From positions 1 to 8,536 of the forward strand of contig CAZESH010000188.1 of NCBI GenBank assembly GCA_964514665.1: a DNA stretch of 8,536 bases, in the 5' to 3' direction. The notes below the pieces were generated by a model. That model ran no database searches, was not told the origin of the DNA, and saw nothing but the letters and a program-made list of their open reading frames with translations. Both the position numbers and the translations under genes were made by a program. Position 1 is the stretch's first letter. The number at the start of each line of letters is the position of its first letter. The stretch is from CAZESH01 sp964514665 (GTDB lineage: Bacteria; Bacillota; Bacilli; Paenibacillales; KCTC-25726). Shown piece by piece: positions 1 through 7,101 of this stretch.

Positions 1-1613
1 ATCCAGTACGCTGTGCGCGGTGCCATCACCTGCACAGGACGTTGTTTCGCCTCGATCAGCAGATAGCCGCTTGCGGTGGCGATCCGGGTGATCGTATGGG
101 CGGGATGAAGCACTCCCTGATCCGCAAAGGCACTAAACGCCTGAGCCATCTGCAGCGGCGAAACCCCCTTGGACAGTCCCCCCAATGCAATTCCAAGCTT
201 GCGGTCCTCTTTCGGCAGCTTGATGCCCAGCTTGGCGGCAAATGACAAGCCGCTGTCAATGCCTATCTCATTCAGCAGCCAAACGGCCGGCACATTCCAG
301 GAATGAACGATCGCCTCCCACAGCCTAACCTTCCCCCGGGTTCGCCCATCCCAATCCTTCGGCTGATACCCGTTGATATTCAATGGGCCGTCGTACAACC
401 GTGTATTCGGCGAGTATCCGAGCTCCAGGGCCGGACCGTAGACGGCAATCGGCTTGAAGCTGGATCCCGGTTGGCGGCGAAGCTGCGTCGCGCGGTTGAA
501 TCCGCGGAACACTCCCTCTCCCCGTCCGCCCGACAAAGCGCGGATGCCTCCGGTTTGCTGATCGATCACCACCGCCGCGCTCTGGATTAGCTGATCCTTG
601 CTGCGGTCGGGAAATAAAGCGTTGTTCCCGTATACGTCCGATACCGCTTTTTGCACGGTCGGGTCCAGCTCGGTCGAAATGCACAAACCGCCGGTCAATA
701 GCTGCTCTTCGGTAAATCCATACTGCTGGATGGCCTCTGCGATTACAGCATCGATGTAATCGGGGTAACGTCCGTTCAGATCATTTCCCGTACTTCCTTT
801 GGCCACTCCCAGCGGGGAAGCCGCTGCTTTCTGAAATTCCCGTTCGCTAATCTTTCCCTGCTGAAGCATCAGCTGCAGCACATGATTTCGCCGCGCAAGC
901 GCAAGCGCTTCATCCTTCAAAGGCGAGTATTTGCTCGGCGCCTTGGGCAGTGCCGCGATCAGCGCAGCCTCCGGCAGATTCAAATCCTGCACCTTTTTGC
1001 CAAAATACTTTTCCGCCGCTCCCTCTACCCCCCAACTGCCTTCACCCAAATATATGCTGTTCAAGTAGATCTCCAAAATTTCATCCTTGCTGTAGGTCAT
1101 CTCTATCTTGATGGCATAAGCGGCTTCTTTCAGCTTGCGCGCAAGCGTTTTGTCCGCTTTCAGAAACAGATTGCGGGCCAATTGCTGAGTGATCGTGCTT
1201 GCTCCCTCCGTATAACCGCCGTGGTACAGATCCCGCACCGCCGCCCGGCCTATAGAACGGAGATCGATTCCGCGGTGCTTATAAAATCGCTTGTCCTCGA
1301 CCGCAAGCACCGCTTGAATCAAATCGGGCGGGATCTGCGACAGCGGCACCGGCTTGATCCGCGAAGCGGACAATTGCGAGGCCGGTTTGCCGAATCGATC
1401 CAGGATCAGCGTAGGCTCAGGCAGCGGATCGTTCAATTTTGAAATATCCAGACTGCGGATATACAAGTAGGCTGCCGACAAAGCGAACAGGCTTGCAAAC
1501 GCTGAAAGCAGCACCAGCCACTTCCAAAATGCGGGTCTGCGCCAAAACGTCAAGAAAGCTGGGCCGTTTCCACGGCGGTCAGGTCCAGGCTGCGGCATTT
1601 GATCGGTCATCAT
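1..1613 (-). CDS. Class A penicillin-binding protein (PBP1A family), C-terminus cut by window edge
   Basis: Bifunctional peptidoglycan synthase: a glycosyltransferase polymerises lipid II and a transpeptidase cross-links the chains outside the membrane. The frame is open from 1613 to the window edge, 537 codons, with no internal stop. Residues 1-30 are a short cytoplasmic tail and about 31-52 form one hydrophobic anchor. Glycosyltransferase motifs follow: EDKRFYKHRGID at 106-117 (catalytic Glu106), GASTITQQ at 137-144, then the RKLKEA and IYLNSIYLGEG blocks. The transpeptidase has PGSSFKP with nucleophile Ser384 and Lys387, SWN at 438-440, and the conserved GVSPLQMAQAF stretch. The third motif (KTG) would lie just beyond position 1. 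The start is ATG 1613, preceded by GAGAGGGG at 5 nt; ATG 1610 directly follows and is also possible. The size class resembles B. subtilis PbpF/PbpG, but which paralogue this is cannot be decided. It is monocistronic as far as visible and divergent from the SDR gene. Confidence 0.96.
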   Translation of the reverse strand, partial: MMTDQMPQPGPDRRGNGPAFLTFWRRPAFWKWLVLLSAFASLFALSAAYLYIRSLDISKLNDPLPEPTLILDRFGKPASQLSASRIKPVPLSQIPPDLIQAVLAVEDKRFYKHRGIDLRSIGRAAVRDLYHGGYTEGASTITQQLARNLFLKADKTLARKLKEAAYAIKIEMTYSKDEILEIYLNSIYLGEGSWGVEGAAEKYFGKKVQDLNLPEAALIAALPKAPSKYSPLKDEALALARRNHVLQLMLQQGKISEREFQKAAASPLGVAKGSTGNDLNGRYPDYIDAVIAEAIQQYGFTEEQLLTGGLCISTELDPTVQKAVSDVYGNNALFPDRSKDQLIQSAAVVIDQQTGGIRALSGGRGEGVFRGFNRATQLRRQPGSSFKPIAVYGPALELGYSPNTRLYDGPLNINGYQPKDWDGRTRGKVRLWEAIVHSWNVPAVWLLNEIGIDSGLSFAAKLGIKLPKEDRKLGIALGGLSKGVSPLQMAQAFSAFADQGVLHPAHTITRIATASGYLLIEAKQRPVQVMAPRTAYW

Positions 1614-1682
1614 TCCATCCCCTCTCGCGTCTGCTCATACAATTCGCAAAATGATGAGGGATTGAGTCGTTTTTGGAGAAGG

Positions 1683-1710
1683 AAAATACGACCACCGTAC
1701 AGAATTACAA
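1683..1710 (-). promoter_or_regulatory. Candidate sigma-A promoter for the penicillin-binding protein gene
   Basis: On the minus strand TTGTAA (1710-1705) is separated by 16 bp from TATTTT (1688-1683), placing transcription start roughly 60 bases before the PBP start. Both boxes deviate from consensus, so this is only a candidate. No convincing plus-strand promoter for the divergent SDR gene was found in the same 138-bp gap. Confidence 0.25.
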
Positions 1711-1751
1711 CTTGAACAATATTTCCAAATAAAGAACAGGGAGTGTAGACG

Positions 1752-2738
1752 ATGAAAGTTCTGTTCATAGGCGGAACCGGATTAATCAGTCAAGCGGTCT
1801 CGCAATTGGCGGTTAAAAGAGGAATAGATCTGTATCTTTTCAACAGGGGACAGCGCAGCCAGTTTGTTCCGGATGGCGCGCAGATGATCCAGGGTGATAT
1901 TCGCGATCCAAAATCGGCCGCGGAAGCGTTAAAGGATTATGAATTTGACGTGGTGGTCAATTGGATTGCCTTTACGCCGGATCATGTCGAGACCGATTTG
2001 CAGCTTTTCAAGAACAAAACCAAACAATATATCTTCATCAGCTCGGCTTCCGCTTATCAAAAACCGACAACGCATTACTTGATTACGGAATCAACGCCGC
2101 TTGCCAATCCGTACTGGCAGTATTCGCGCGATAAAATCGCCTGCGAGCGGCTGCTGCAGGATGCATACCGCAGCACCGGCTTCCCGGCGACGATCGTAAG
2201 GCCGTCCTTTACTTATGGAAACACGATGATTCCGGCATCGTTAAACAGCTGGAACCAGCCTTGGTCGCTGATTGACCGCATGCGCAGAGGGCAGAAAATC
2301 ATCGTGCATGGGGACGGCACGTCCCTGTGGACAATGACGCACAATACCGACTTTGCCAAAGGATTTGTCGGACTTCTCGGCAATCAGCAAACGATCGGAC
2401 ACGCCTTCCACATCACTTCGGACGAAGTGTTGAATTGGGATCAAATCTATCAAGCGATCGGACGGGCAGCGGGCGTCGAACCCAATCTCATTCACATTGC
2501 CACGGATTTCATCGCCAAGCATACGAATGCGGATAATCTGCTCGGCGATCTTGCCCACAGCGAAGTGCTGGACAACAGCAAGATCAAACGCTTTGTCCCC
2601 GACTATGTCGCAACAACGCCATTTTCCGAGGGCGTTAAACAAACGGTGGCCTGGTTCGAAGCCCATCCACAGAAATGCGGAGTCGATGCTGGGTGGAATG
2701 TGCTGATGGACCGAATCATTGCCGCTTATGAAAGATAA
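1752..2738 (+). CDS. NAD(P)-dependent epimerase/dehydratase-like protein (extended/atypical SDR)
   Basis: A 328-residue soluble Rossmann-fold protein. The nucleotide-binding loop is GGTGLIS at residues 7-13, a variant of the usual TGxxGxxG because Ser replaces the last Gly region. LFNRG at 29-33 ends beta-2 and is typical of the CSP41/isoflavone-reductase-like SDR group; its Arg often favours NADP. GDIRDP at 48-53 supplies the Asp that contacts adenine, and FISSASAYQK at 95-104 carries the active-site serine. The catalytic Tyr-x3-Lys is Y124-S-R-D-K128, so the protein should be enzymatically competent. Substrate is unknown; sugar-nucleotide or other small-molecule oxidoreduction is the family norm. 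ATG 1752 has AGGGAG at 1738-1743, 8 nt upstream. The gene stands alone between a divergent PBP gene and a convergent oxidoreductase operon, so context gives no pathway. Confidence 0.9.
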   Translation: MKVLFIGGTGLISQAVSQLAVKRGIDLYLFNRGQRSQFVPDGAQMIQGDIRDPKSAAEALKDYEFDVVVNWIAFTPDHVETDLQLFKNKTKQYIFISSASAYQKPTTHYLITESTPLANPYWQYSRDKIACERLLQDAYRSTGFPATIVRPSFTYGNTMIPASLNSWNQPWSLIDRMRRGQKIIVHGDGTSLWTMTHNTDFAKGFVGLLGNQQTIGHAFHITSDEVLNWDQIYQAIGRAAGVEPNLIHIATDFIAKHTNADNLLGDLAHSEVLDNSKIKRFVPDYVATTPFSEGVKQTVAWFEAHPQKCGVDAGWNVLMDRIIAAYER

Positions 2739-2747
2739 ACAAAAAAT

Positions 2748-2767
2748 CCCGCCTTTTATTGGGCGGG
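2748..2767. terminator. Bidirectional rho-independent terminator
   Basis: A six-base-pair GC stem, CCCGCC (2748-2753) with GGCGGG (2762-2767), and an 8-nt loop. It begins 9 bases after the SDR stop. Read on the plus strand it is followed only by TTTC, a weak tract. Read on the minus strand it is followed by ATTTTTTG, a good U-tract. It therefore probably ends both the SDR transcript and the convergent oxidoreductase operon, whose stop is about 200 bases to the right. Confidence 0.75.
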
Positions 2768-2845
2768 TTTCACCCCCTGCACAATCCACATAACATATTC
2801 ACACAGCGATTTTTGTAGCTAAAGCGATTGTCCGACTGTAAAAGC

Positions 2846-2968
2846 CTAAATATTCTCCATCCCAGCGGCTTCAGCCGAAATCATAGCTTTGCCTGCTTCA
2901 TGAAGATGACGAAAAAAGCCAATTCTTCGGTCTCCCGTTCACATTGGTTTTTAAATGGTTAAACTTGT
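2846..2968 (-). pseudogene. Possible frameshifted coding remnant (unidentified)
   Basis: Downstream of the oxidoreductase stop, two minus-strand frames have protein-like content on either side of a run of six T (around 2906-2911 on the minus strand). The upstream frame reads CERETEELAFF and the downstream frame reads FFRHLHEAGKAMISAEAAG, ending MENI and a TAG stop at 2848-2846. One extra T in the run would join them into a single acidic, helix-like C-terminal peptide. There is no good start codon or Shine-Dalgarno and a TAA lies just upstream, so no intact gene is present. The rest of the 230-bp gap (2768-2845) shows nothing else I can support. It may equally be random sequence. Confidence 0.25.
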
Positions 2969-2969
2969 T

Positions 2970-4640
2970 CTATCTGGATATTTGCTGTTTGATTTGATCT
3001 GCCTGCCAATAAGCATATGCACAGATTGTTTCCGTGATATTGAAAGCGGACATCGTGGGGAACAAGGAATTACCGCTAACAAACAAATTGCGGAGGCCAT
3101 GAACTTTACCATAACGATCTGTCACCGATTGTTGCGGATCATCTCCCATTCGTGTTCCTCCGCTCGGATGGGCCAGCATCCAAGGCGGTTGAACCCCTAG
3201 GCCTCCCCATATTTTCCGGGCTTTACCGGCCTTAAGAATTTCAACCATTTTCGGATAAAAAAAACGATGCATACTCTTGATTTGAGGACTCCAATCAAAG
3301 GTTAATCTTGGCAGGGGGAATCCATAACGGTTTTTCACGCGAGGGTCGAGATCAATGAAATTTCCTGCCATCGGCGGATCCGTAAGCATGGTATGCACCT
3401 CGTAATAGCGGCTGAATGTATGGGCAACAAAGTCCTCGAATCCTGCCCCCCAACTGGGCACACCTTCCGGCAATTCAACGGATTGGGCGAATTCGATCGG
3501 CTGTCCGGCCGTCCCCACCATATGAGCGCCGTAAATATAACCGCCCATCACAAAGTCGAGACCGCTATGATCAAATTGGTCTTCCGTATAATCCGTAATC
3601 GCCATTACGGATTCTGAAGGTCCAATATGCACATTCATCACTTGATCAAATATACCCTTCACTCCGATTCGGGGATGGTGGTGAAAATATTTGCCTACTT
3701 GGCCGTAACGATTGCCAATTCCTTTTGGAGCAAATGGATTAGCGGATATCAGCAGCAGCCACACGTTATAAAACGTATTGGCCGCAATAATCACGGCACC
3801 GCCCGTGATTTTATGTGCAGCACCGGTGGAATCCAGGCAGACGACTCCATCCACTCCATCATTCCTATTCATCATGATCTGGATTACATAACGGTCCGTC
3901 AATAGAGTAAAATTCGGATTCCTCATGGCTGCTTTGAGTTCGGTGACCCTTGTACTGGCCCTGGCTTCGACTGTACATTCAAAACTTTGGCAGAAACCGC
4001 AATAACCGGTGCGCTTCCTTCCGTCATAGTCGCGGGAGAGGATTGCTGCAGGCATGGGAAACGGTTGATAGCCTAGAGATCTGCTGGCTTCGGCGAAATG
4101 CAATGTGGCATACGTCTGTTCAATTGGCGGTAAAGGATACGGCCTTGATCTTGGCGGTGAATGCGGCATCTGTTCCGCATCGCCAGAGACACCGAACCGG
4201 TATTCATATTTGGTGAAATAAGGTTCAAGCTCTTCATATGTAATCGGCCAGTTAGCAATGGCTCCTCCGGGAATCTGTCCCCATACATCCAGCGACTTGA
4301 ATGCACTCGGTTCAAGCCGCCAACTGATGCCGGCCCAGTGGTTCATGCTTCCGCCCGGTCCCCAGCCATCCATCCACCCGGTAATTCTGGGAAAAACTTT
4401 TCGGGTGGCAGTGCGGGCGTGCGGCCTCCATGTCATCCCCCCGACCCCGGGAGGGGGCCACAACAAGTCCTGACGAATGGGAAACCTCAGTTCATCCATC
4501 GAGATATCCTTTGTTTCAAACATCGGTCCCCGTTCCAGCACACAAACTGTGAGGCCGGCTTCGCTGAGCTCTCTGCCAAGAATTCCTCCAGCGGCACCGG
4601 CACCGACTATAATGACATCATAATCAGGCTTTTTCATCAT
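2970..4640 (-). CDS. GMC-family FAD oxidoreductase (gluconate 2-dehydrogenase large-subunit type)
   Basis: A 556-residue flavoprotein expected to oxidise an alcohol, sugar or sugar acid and pass electrons to a carrier. The FAD-binding dinucleotide fold is at residues 8-38 with GAGAAGG (13-19) and the ribose-binding acidic residue in LERG. GPGGSMNHWAG at 94-104 is the second flavin-contact block. The C-terminal GMC domain has HPSGGTRMG at 491-499 (catalytic His491) and FPTMSAFN (Asn534), the usual His/Asn pair. A cluster C214-x2-C217-x4-C222 lies mid-protein; related bacterial glucose dehydrogenases bind an Fe-S cluster in this area. No signal peptide or membrane span is visible, so it should be cytoplasmic unless carried by its partner. 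ATG 4640 (or 4637) lies inside the end of the preceding gene, with AGAGGT a few bases upstream, which indicates translational coupling. Substrate cannot be read from sequence. Confidence 0.92.
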   Translation of the reverse strand: MMKKPDYDVIIVGAGAAGGILGRELSEAGLTVCVLERGPMFETKDISMDELRFPIRQDLLWPPPGVGGMTWRPHARTATRKVFPRITGWMDGWGPGGSMNHWAGISWRLEPSAFKSLDVWGQIPGGAIANWPITYEELEPYFTKYEYRFGVSGDAEQMPHSPPRSRPYPLPPIEQTYATLHFAEASRSLGYQPFPMPAAILSRDYDGRKRTGYCGFCQSFECTVEARASTRVTELKAAMRNPNFTLLTDRYVIQIMMNRNDGVDGVVCLDSTGAAHKITGGAVIIAANTFYNVWLLLISANPFAPKGIGNRYGQVGKYFHHHPRIGVKGIFDQVMNVHIGPSESVMAITDYTEDQFDHSGLDFVMGGYIYGAHMVGTAGQPIEFAQSVELPEGVPSWGAGFEDFVAHTFSRYYEVHTMLTDPPMAGNFIDLDPRVKNRYGFPLPRLTFDWSPQIKSMHRFFYPKMVEILKAGKARKIWGGLGVQPPWMLAHPSGGTRMGDDPQQSVTDRYGKVHGLRNLFVSGNSLFPTMSAFNITETICAYAYWQADQIKQQISR

Positions 4641-5067
4641 AAGCTACCTCTCCCAATGAGTAGTAGACGGAGGGATGCTTAGGTTCGTCGAGCGTTTCCG
4701 GCGGATAAAATCGCGGACCCGCAAAACCAATTAATCTCCATCCATAAGCTTGATAGTTTCCACCGTATATCGGATCGCTGAACATTCCCTCAATCGTGTG
4801 GTTTCTGATAAATGTAAAAAAAGGTTCTTTTTCTAATTTCATCAACACGCTGTTCAATTCATTGTCTTCAAGATCAACCAATTTCTTTTGAAATGTTTGT
4901 TCAGCAGCTAAATCAAGCCGTTCAAAGCCTTCCCGATAAATATTCACTATAAAAGGATTGCTCTGCATATCCCTTATGATAAATGCGTATACTCTTGCTT
5001 CAATTGCCCCGGGAAAAATCGCTTCCGTCAATTTTTGCATCATCAGAATCTCCTGTTGTGCCAGCAC
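4624..5067 (-). CDS. Gluconate 2-dehydrogenase subunit 3-like protein
   Basis: A 147-residue small subunit of the type that pairs with GMC oxidoreductases and is thought to help their folding, stability or export. Recognisable features are the N-terminal helix ending in EAIFPGA and the hallmark C-terminal block NHTIEGMFSDPIYGGNYQAY, followed by GWRLIGFAGPR. Many relatives begin with a twin-arginine signal; this one has none, starting MLAQQEILMMQKL, so the complex is probably intracellular. The start is GTG at 5067, chosen because GAGAGGGAGG (5085-5076) lies 8 nt before it; the next ATG codons have no such site. It is the first gene of the operon and overlaps the oxidoreductase by 17 bases. 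By eye it is richer in A+T than the malic enzyme and PBP genes. Confidence 0.9.
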   Translation of the reverse strand: MLAQQEILMMQKLTEAIFPGAIEARVYAFIIRDMQSNPFIVNIYREGFERLDLAAEQTFQKKLVDLEDNELNSVLMKLEKEPFFTFIRNHTIEGMFSDPIYGGNYQAYGWRLIGFAGPRFYPPETLDEPKHPSVYYSLGEVAYDEKA

Positions 5068-5094
5068 CGAAATTGCCTCCCTCTCACTTATACA

Positions 5095-5122
5095 ATTTTA
5101 ACGATATATGTATATGTTGAAA
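5095..5122 (-). promoter_or_regulatory. Candidate promoter for the oxidoreductase operon
   Basis: On the minus strand TTTCAA (5122-5117) is followed after 16 bp by TAAAAT (5100-5095). Transcription would start about 20 bases before GTG 5067, leaving just room for the ribosome binding site. The surrounding region is AT-rich (TATATGTATATG), so chance matches are likely. Confidence 0.35.
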
Positions 5123-5182
5123 TAGGGTCATTCATCATAATGTTCTCGGGTTTCCAGCATATAATGTGGTGGGGTGATGAGA

Positions 5183-5530
5183 ATGATCGCGAATATATTT
5201 GAACAGGCTGCGCATTACGCAAGGTTGTCGGCCGAAAAAAATATTTTGATTGTGCCGGTTGAGCAAATGGAGAAAGCAGCTAAAGAAATGAAGAATTTGC
5301 CCCGGTTTACGACGCTGTATGTCACCAAAATAGGCTATGTTCCATATGCGACAAAGATGGAAATTATCAGAAGGAAGGATGCGAATTTATTTTTACTCGG
5401 TGGAATAGAAGATATTTCGGAATGGGTTGCTTATGTCCTGGGGACTCTGACAAAGGGCAAAGTGTACCGTATTATTGAAATAGCAGCAACATCTGAGAAA
5501 AAGGGGGTGGTTAGCTCCCATCTCCTGTGA
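5183..5530 (+). CDS. Hypothetical protein, 115 residues
   Basis: I do not recognise the family. The protein is small, basic and soluble-looking, with an alternating pattern: a helix (residues 1-19), a beta-like segment NILIVPVEQ (20-28), a charged helix MEKAAKEMKN, then short hydrophobic strands TTLYVTKIGYVPY, NLFLLGGIEDISEWVAYVLG and VYRIIEIAA. There are no cysteines and no signal peptide or clear membrane span. The start chosen is ATG 5183: TGGGGTGAT (5170-5178) matches the long Shine-Dalgarno GGAGGTGAT and sits 4 nt before it. In-frame GTG 5174 and ATG 5177 overlap this site and are less likely. The gene is divergent from the oxidoreductase operon and convergent with the malic enzyme. The AT-rich composition matches the oxidoreductase small subunit rather than the right-hand genes. 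The ordered codon structure and good start make it a likely real gene. Confidence 0.65.
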   Translation: MIANIFEQAAHYARLSAEKNILIVPVEQMEKAAKEMKNLPRFTTLYVTKIGYVPYATKMEIIRRKDANLFLLGGIEDISEWVAYVLGTLTKGKVYRIIEIAATSEKKGVVSSHLL

Positions 5531-5565
5531 ATAAGCGAGCATTGATGAGAAAAATCTATCATACT

Positions 5566-5613
5566 GAGGGAGGTTAATAAGTGCAAGTTTATAAAAACGG
5601 CGTGTCAAATTGA
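5566..5613 (+). other. Orphan strong ribosome binding site with a 10-codon reading frame
   Basis: GAGGGAGG (5566-5573) lies 7 nt before GTG 5581, which would start VQVYKNGVSN and stop at TGA 5611-5613, inside the left arm of the terminator hairpin. A second 10-codon frame (ATG 5545, MRKIYHTEGG) ends across the same site. The spacing is ideal, yet no gene follows. It could be the surviving 5' end of a lost downstream gene of the 115-residue protein's transcript, or chance. Confidence 0.3.
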
Positions 5614-5634
5614 TTGTCAATTTGCACGCCGTTT
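5595..5634. terminator. Large bidirectional hairpin terminator between convergent genes
   Basis: Arms AAACGGCGTG (5595-5604) and CACGCCGTTT (5625-5634) pair over 10 bp, a single T bulges at 5605, and CAAATTGA (5606-5613) pairs with TCAATTTG (5617-5624) around a 3-nt loop: 18 bp in all. On the minus strand the stem runs directly into TTTTTATAAA, a good terminator for the aspartate dehydrogenase/malic enzyme operon, 27 bases after the malic enzyme stop. On the plus strand the tail is only TTTCG, but the A-rich left flank makes it usable for the 115-residue gene too. Confidence 0.85.
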
Positions 5635-5660
5635 CGAATGTCGATATAGAGTATAGGGTA

Positions 5661-7064
5661 CTACCGGAAATCCTTCGGGATGCGGCGTGCCGTACCGGTT
5701 AGGATCGCCGTTTCGATCACGGCATGCCGGACTTTGCTTACCACCTGCTCATTGAAAATACTCGGGATGATGTACTGGTCGTTCAATTCGCTTTCGGACA
5801 CGACGGAAGCAATCGCGCGGGCCGCGGCGAGTTTCATCGGTTCATTGATGTTTCTTGCCCTGCAGTCCAGTGCTCCTCTGAAGATCCCCGGAAAAACCAG
5901 TACATTGTTGATTTGATTCGGATAATCGCTTCTGCCGGTGGCAAAAACGCGCACGATCGACAAGGCCTCCTCCGGATCGATCTCCGGATTGGGGTTCGCC
6001 ATGGCAAAGACGATGCTGTCCGGCGCCATCTTTCTGACATCATCGGCGTTCAGAACATTGCCCCTGGAAACACCGATAAACACGTCCGCATCCTGAATGA
6101 CATCCTTCAAGCTGCCTGCAGTGTCTTCTACCTGAGACTGATCGGCCAGCCACTGCCACATCGGATAAGGATACTGTCCGCCGCGCACGATCGCACCGTC
6201 GCGATCAACCGGAACCAGCCGGGTGACGCCGGCCGCAAGCAGCATTTTGCAAATGGAAACGCCTGCGGCACCGATTCCGTTTACAACGACACGGATTCGA
6301 TCGATTCTTTTGCCGACAACTTTGAGAGCGTTCAACAGACCTGCAATGACGACGATCGCCGTCCCGTGCTGATCGTCATGAAATACGGGAATATCGAGTT
6401 CCTCGCCGAGCCTGGTTTCGATCTCGAAGCAGCGGGGCGAACTGATATCCTCCAGGTTGATCCCTCCGAAGATCGGACTGATCGCTTTGATCGTGCGAAT
6501 GATCTCTTCGGTATCCTTGGTATCCAGACAAATCGGAAAGGCATCGACACCGGCCAACTGCTTGAACAGCATCGATTTCCCTTCCATAACCGGAGCAGCC
6601 GCATGCGGACCGATATCGCCCAATCCCAGCACCGCCGTTCCGTCGGTTATAACCGCCACGGTGTTGCGCTTGATCGTCAGCGAATAGGCCTTGTCGGGAT
6701 TTTCATGAATGGCAGCGGAAACCCTCGCTACACCTGGCGTATAAACCCTGGAAAGGTCATCCCGATTTTTAATCGGCAGGTTGGGTTGAATCGAAATCTT
6801 CCCTCCCAAATGAACCAAAAAGGTGCGATCCGATACATTCACGATTTTTATGCCATCCAGCCGCTTCAGTGCCTCAACCACTCGGGGTTCCGCCTGTTCG
6901 TTGACATGAACCGTGAGGTCGCGGACGGAAGAATGCTGTCCCGGTCGAATCACGTCAATGGAGGTAATATCTCCTCCCGCTTTGGAAATGGCTGTTGCCA
7001 CATCGCCGAAATCGACCATCGCGTGATCCAATTCCAAGCGCAGAATGATACTGTTATAAGCCAC
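5661..7064 (-). CDS. NAD-dependent malic enzyme with N-terminal ACT domain
   Basis: Oxidatively decarboxylates malate to pyruvate and CO2 with reduction of NAD(P); many members also act on oxaloacetate. Protein of 467 residues. Residues 5-80 form an ACT domain (LRLELD...GGDITSIDVIR), a ligand-binding regulatory module. The malic domain follows with VYTPGV (Tyr108), TDGTAVLGLGDIG at 140-152, EGKSMLFK (Lys163), metal-site NLEDISSP (Glu205/Asp206) and FHDDQHGTA (Asp230/231). The NAD site is VVNGIGAAG at 260-268, then ANPNPEI and GRSDYPNQINNVL. All expected catalytic residues are present, and length matches the roughly 470-480-residue ACT-containing enzymes of Bacillales. GTG 7064 was chosen because AGGAG (7077-7073) lies 8 nt upstream; an in-frame TTG at 7100 would add 12 unlikely residues and has no site. 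It lies 37 nt after aspartate dehydrogenase in the same operon. Confidence 0.95.
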   Translation of the reverse strand: MAYNSIILRLELDHAMVDFGDVATAISKAGGDITSIDVIRPGQHSSVRDLTVHVNEQAEPRVVEALKRLDGIKIVNVSDRTFLVHLGGKISIQPNLPIKNRDDLSRVYTPGVARVSAAIHENPDKAYSLTIKRNTVAVITDGTAVLGLGDIGPHAAAPVMEGKSMLFKQLAGVDAFPICLDTKDTEEIIRTIKAISPIFGGINLEDISSPRCFEIETRLGEELDIPVFHDDQHGTAIVVIAGLLNALKVVGKRIDRIRVVVNGIGAAGVSICKMLLAAGVTRLVPVDRDGAIVRGGQYPYPMWQWLADQSQVEDTAGSLKDVIQDADVFIGVSRGNVLNADDVRKMAPDSIVFAMANPNPEIDPEEALSIVRVFATGRSDYPNQINNVLVFPGIFRGALDCRARNINEPMKLAAARAIASVVSESELNDQYIIPSIFNEQVVSKVRHAVIETAILTGTARRIPKDFR

Positions 7065-7101
7065 AATATTAGCTCCTATTCTTATAAAATGAAACTTCAA
7101 T

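Noticed and set aside
161..190. Suspected frameshift in the PBP near runs of G
   Set aside because: Careful re-reading gives ALGGLSKGVSPLQMAQAF in one continuous frame, so there is no frameshift.
325..684. A 119-codon minus-strand frame overlapping the PBP transpeptidase region
   Set aside because: It is another frame of the same strand; the true PBP frame is open throughout and contains SSFK and SWN.
882..1442. A 186-codon plus-strand frame inside the penicillin-binding protein region
   Set aside because: Antisense to the glycosyltransferase domain of the PBP, whose minus-strand frame is continuous and has all family motifs.
2241..2789. A 182-codon minus-strand frame opposite the SDR gene
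   Set aside because: Antisense to a clear SDR protein and crossing its terminator; no ribosome binding site or motif.
5160..5165. Perfect TATAAT just before the 115-residue gene
   Set aside because: Transcription from it would begin near 5172, inside the ribosome binding site of ATG 5183, and there is no -35 box at proper distance; probably chance in an AT-rich region.
7065..7100. Upstream TTG start for the malic enzyme (12 extra residues)
   Set aside because: No ribosome binding site precedes TTG 7100, while GTG 7064 has AGGAG at 8 nt and begins directly at the ACT domain.
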